Assembly (NCBI GenBank): GCA_003149835.1
Contig: QAMX01000015.1
Span: 1 to 6,888 of the forward strand
Length of the DNA stretch: 6,888 bases
Source of the DNA: Clostridiales bacterium
Lineage (GTDB): Bacteria > Bacillota > Clostridia > Oscillospirales > QAMX01
Reading direction: 5' to 3'
Made by a program: the position numbers and the translations under genes. The first letter of the stretch is position 1; every line of letters begins with the position of its first letter. A model generated the notes under the pieces. It saw nothing but the letters and a program-made list of their open reading frames with translations. It was not told the DNA's origin and made no database searches. Positions 5,898 to 6,888 of the stretch are shown here, in pieces.

Positions 5898-6271
5898 TTT
5901 ACATTTCTCCTTTTCGTTTTATTTTTGTTCTGCGATTTCATTTCAAACCGCAGATAATCCAGCCGGTCTAATTGCCGTTCCTTAAAGTGGATTTCATCAA
6001 GCGTTCCGTTTCTTTTTGTTTCCAGCATTTTAAGCCGTTCTTCTTCACCGGATGTACCTTGCAGAAGCAGCTTCATATACCTTTCCACCTCGGCGTTTGT
6101 GAATCCAATATCGTGGAGCGTCATAATGGTGCTGAGTCTTTCGATATCGCTGTCGTCGTATTGCCACGAGCCCATTACCTTTTTTACCTCGCCGCACAGT
6201 CCCCAGCTTTCATATTCCTGCAATATCTTAACAGGGATGTTATATTTTTCACTTGCCTCAAAGATCGTCAT
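5894..6271 (-). CDS. MerR-family transcriptional regulator, short form
   Basis: A 125-residue protein. The winged helix-turn-helix is at the N-terminus: MTIFEASEKYNIPVKILQEY (residues 1-20) matches the 'tIgevAe..gvs..tLRyYe' element. WQYDDSDIERLSTI (36-49) matches the wing and next helix, and LHDIGFTNAEVERYM (52-66) matches the 'lr.lGfsL.eI' segment. Residues about 75-115 are charged and predicted to form the antiparallel dimer coiled coil, and the tail is very basic. There is one cysteine (Cys26) and no C-terminal metal-binding Cys motif, so a metal sensor is unlikely, and no large ligand domain is present. The start at 6271 is chosen because AAAGGAG lies 5 bases upstream; the frame extends further without a good site. 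Its TGA overlaps the ATG of the lipoprotein flavodoxin (ATGA), so it is the first gene of the operon and probably controls itself and the genes behind it (inference). The typical MerR arginine-tyrosine pair after the recognition helix is changed to Gln-Glu-Tyr (residues 18-20). Confidence 0.88.
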   Translation of the reverse strand: MTIFEASEKYNIPVKILQEYESWGLCGEVKKVMGSWQYDDSDIERLSTIMTLHDIGFTNAEVERYMKLLLQGTSGEEERLKMLETKRNGTLDEIHFKERQLDRLDYLRFEMKSQNKNKTKRRNVK

Positions 6272-6298
6272 ATGAACTCCTTTCCGGGTAAACAATAA

Positions 6299-6331
6299 AA
6301 TAAAGGTGCTCCGTCGTGGAACACCTTTATT
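6299..6331 (-). terminator. Hairpin terminator after the LysR gene, overlapping the next promoter
   Basis: On the minus strand AATAAAGGTG pairs perfectly with CACCTTTATT. The stem extends by one T-G wobble and three more pairs (TCC/GGA) around the loop ACGAC, giving about 14 pairs. It is followed by a T-rich run (TTATTGTTT). On the plus strand the wobble becomes a C-A mismatch, so the structure is better as a minus-strand RNA, which fits a terminator for the LysR gene ending 30 bases upstream. The same dyad covers the -10 box and start region of the following promoter, so it could also be an operator. Confidence 0.75.
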
Positions 6332-6357
6332 ATAAATTCGGTTCTTTGAAATGTCTA
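6329..6357 (-). promoter_or_regulatory. Sigma-A-type promoter of the MerR-flavodoxin operon
   Basis: On the minus strand a -35 box TAGACA (6357-6352; 5 of 6 to TTGACA) is followed by exactly 17 bases and a perfect TATAAT (6334-6329). Transcription should begin near 6322, about 50 bases before the MerR start codon. It sits directly after the LysR stop codon. The start point falls inside the terminator hairpin, so RNA started here lacks most of the 5' stem arm and should escape termination. The 17-base spacer is the normal sigma-A length, not the stretched 19-20 bases typical of promoters activated by DNA-twisting MerR proteins. Confidence 0.72.
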
Positions 6358-6361
6358 ATAC

Positions 6362-6888
6362 TTATATTTTATCGCAAGATATGCCTTTTAAGTATTTTGT
6401 GGCGAAATCTATAAAGGTAGAGGTTGTAGCAGAAAATATCTGCTCCTTTTTCCACCCTAAGACCGTTGAAATCTCCAAAACGGGTTGCAATGGAATAAAC
6501 CGTAGATTTTCATAGATACAGTTAAGGTTGATACTAAGCATGACGCCTATATTTTCTTTGGCTAATACGGCTTCGTTGTAAGGTAAATTAGCGGTAGCTG
6601 CGATTTCTACCTGATCTTTATAATCACCAAGCCACTTTCCGATGCGGCTTTGATTGAAGTCGCCTGTTGCTGTCACAATCGACATTCCTTTTAGATCTTC
6701 AGGAGTTATACTCTTTTTTTCAGAAAGCGGAGAATCACTCGGAACAAACACACCCCATTGTTCTTTAATTGGCATACTGACAAAGTTATATTTACGCATA
6801 TCAACGGGCTCTGACATCAAGCCTATGTCAAGAATTCCTCTTTCAATATAATCCCGAATGTTATTTGCATTTCCACTGTATATCTCAT
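6362..6888 (-). CDS. LysR-type transcriptional regulator, C-terminal part (5' end outside window)
   Basis: The reading frame is open to the window edge, and 174 residues plus the stop are visible; the first complete codon begins at 6886. The visible part is the effector-binding (periplasmic-binding-protein-like) domain of LysR regulators. It opens with IYSGNANNIRDYIERGILDI, followed by GLMSEPVD, the classic first strand and helix of that domain, where family members have a Y/G-S-G stretch and 'G.LDIGL...P'. It continues with WGVFVPSDSPLSEKKSITPEDLKG, the usual 'hPLa....i...dL.g' segment given here only in outline. The DNA-binding helix-turn-helix lies outside the window. An internal ATG at 6817 should not be taken as the start, because homologous sequence continues upstream of it. 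The gene is followed by a hairpin terminator and runs in the same direction as the operon; LysR regulators are more often divergent from their targets. Whether it regulates this operon or something to the right cannot be judged. The family call is firm and the inducer is unknown. Confidence 0.93.
   Translation of the reverse strand, partial: EIYSGNANNIRDYIERGILDIGLMSEPVDMRKYNFVSMPIKEQWGVFVPSDSPLSEKKSITPEDLKGMSIVTATGDFNQSRIGKWLGDYKDQVEIAATANLPYNEAVLAKENIGVMLSINLNCIYENLRFIPLQPVLEISTVLGWKKEQIFSATTSTFIDFATKYLKGISCDKI

Noticed and set aside
5972..6298. 108-residue open frame on the plus strand opposite the MerR gene
   Set aside because: Antisense to a clear MerR helix-turn-helix gene, with low-quality composition and no family features.
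6817..6820. Start of the LysR gene at an internal Met or TTG
   Set aside because: The in-frame sequence upstream of it matches the LysR effector domain, so the gene simply continues beyond the window edge.
1..6888. CRISPR array, tRNA/rRNA, insertion sequence or phage elements
   Set aside because: I found no spaced direct repeats, no tRNA-like cloverleaf, no transposase and no terminal inverted repeats; the window is filled by one metabolic operon.

Overview
The window reads as one long minus-strand operon from an anaerobic, low-to-mid GC Firmicute, most likely a gut Clostridia (inference). Supporting this are strong AGGAGG-type ribosome binding sites before almost every gene, tight packing with ATGA stop/start overlaps, a sigma-A-like promoter, short Gram-positive lipoprotein signal peptides, and a gene set (flavodoxin, cupin, carboxymuconolactone decarboxylase-like protein, aldo/keto reductase, DUF4405 protein) familiar from such genomes. 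I cannot assign a genus. All nine complete genes and the partial one are on the minus strand, so transcription runs from high to low coordinates.

Layout in transcription order. The 3' part of a LysR-type regulator enters from the right edge (6888-6362). About 30 bases after its stop is a 14-bp hairpin (6299-6331) that looks like its terminator. A good promoter (TAGACA, 17-base spacer, TATAAT) overlaps that hairpin and starts the next unit. That unit is: a small MerR-type regulator (6271-5894); a surface lipoprotein flavodoxin (5897-5238); a surface lipoprotein joining a SUMF1/formylglycine-generating-enzyme-like domain to a flavodoxin domain (5226-3781); a cupin (3761-3318); a cytosolic flavodoxin (3316-2849); an 11-codon stub resembling the start of a sugar O-acetyltransferase (2832-2797); a 4-oxalocrotonate tautomerase-family protein (2778-2569); an aldo/keto reductase (2558-1521); a two-domain carboxymuconolactone decarboxylase-like protein (1506-820); and a six-helix DUF4405 membrane protein rich in histidines (823-128). 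Bases 1-127 hold no gene.

How the parts may work together. The cytosolic enzymes (reductase, tautomerase, decarboxylase-like protein, cupin) are a set often linked to aromatic, quinone or reactive-carbonyl chemistry. The flavodoxins carry single electrons on FMN. The unusual point is that two of the three flavodoxin domains carry lipobox signal peptides and should sit outside the membrane, and that the last gene encodes a membrane protein with histidines placed as in b-type haem proteins. My best reading, which is inference, is a redox-stress or electron-disposal operon able to move electrons across the membrane to surface flavodoxins, under control of the MerR protein encoded by its first gene.
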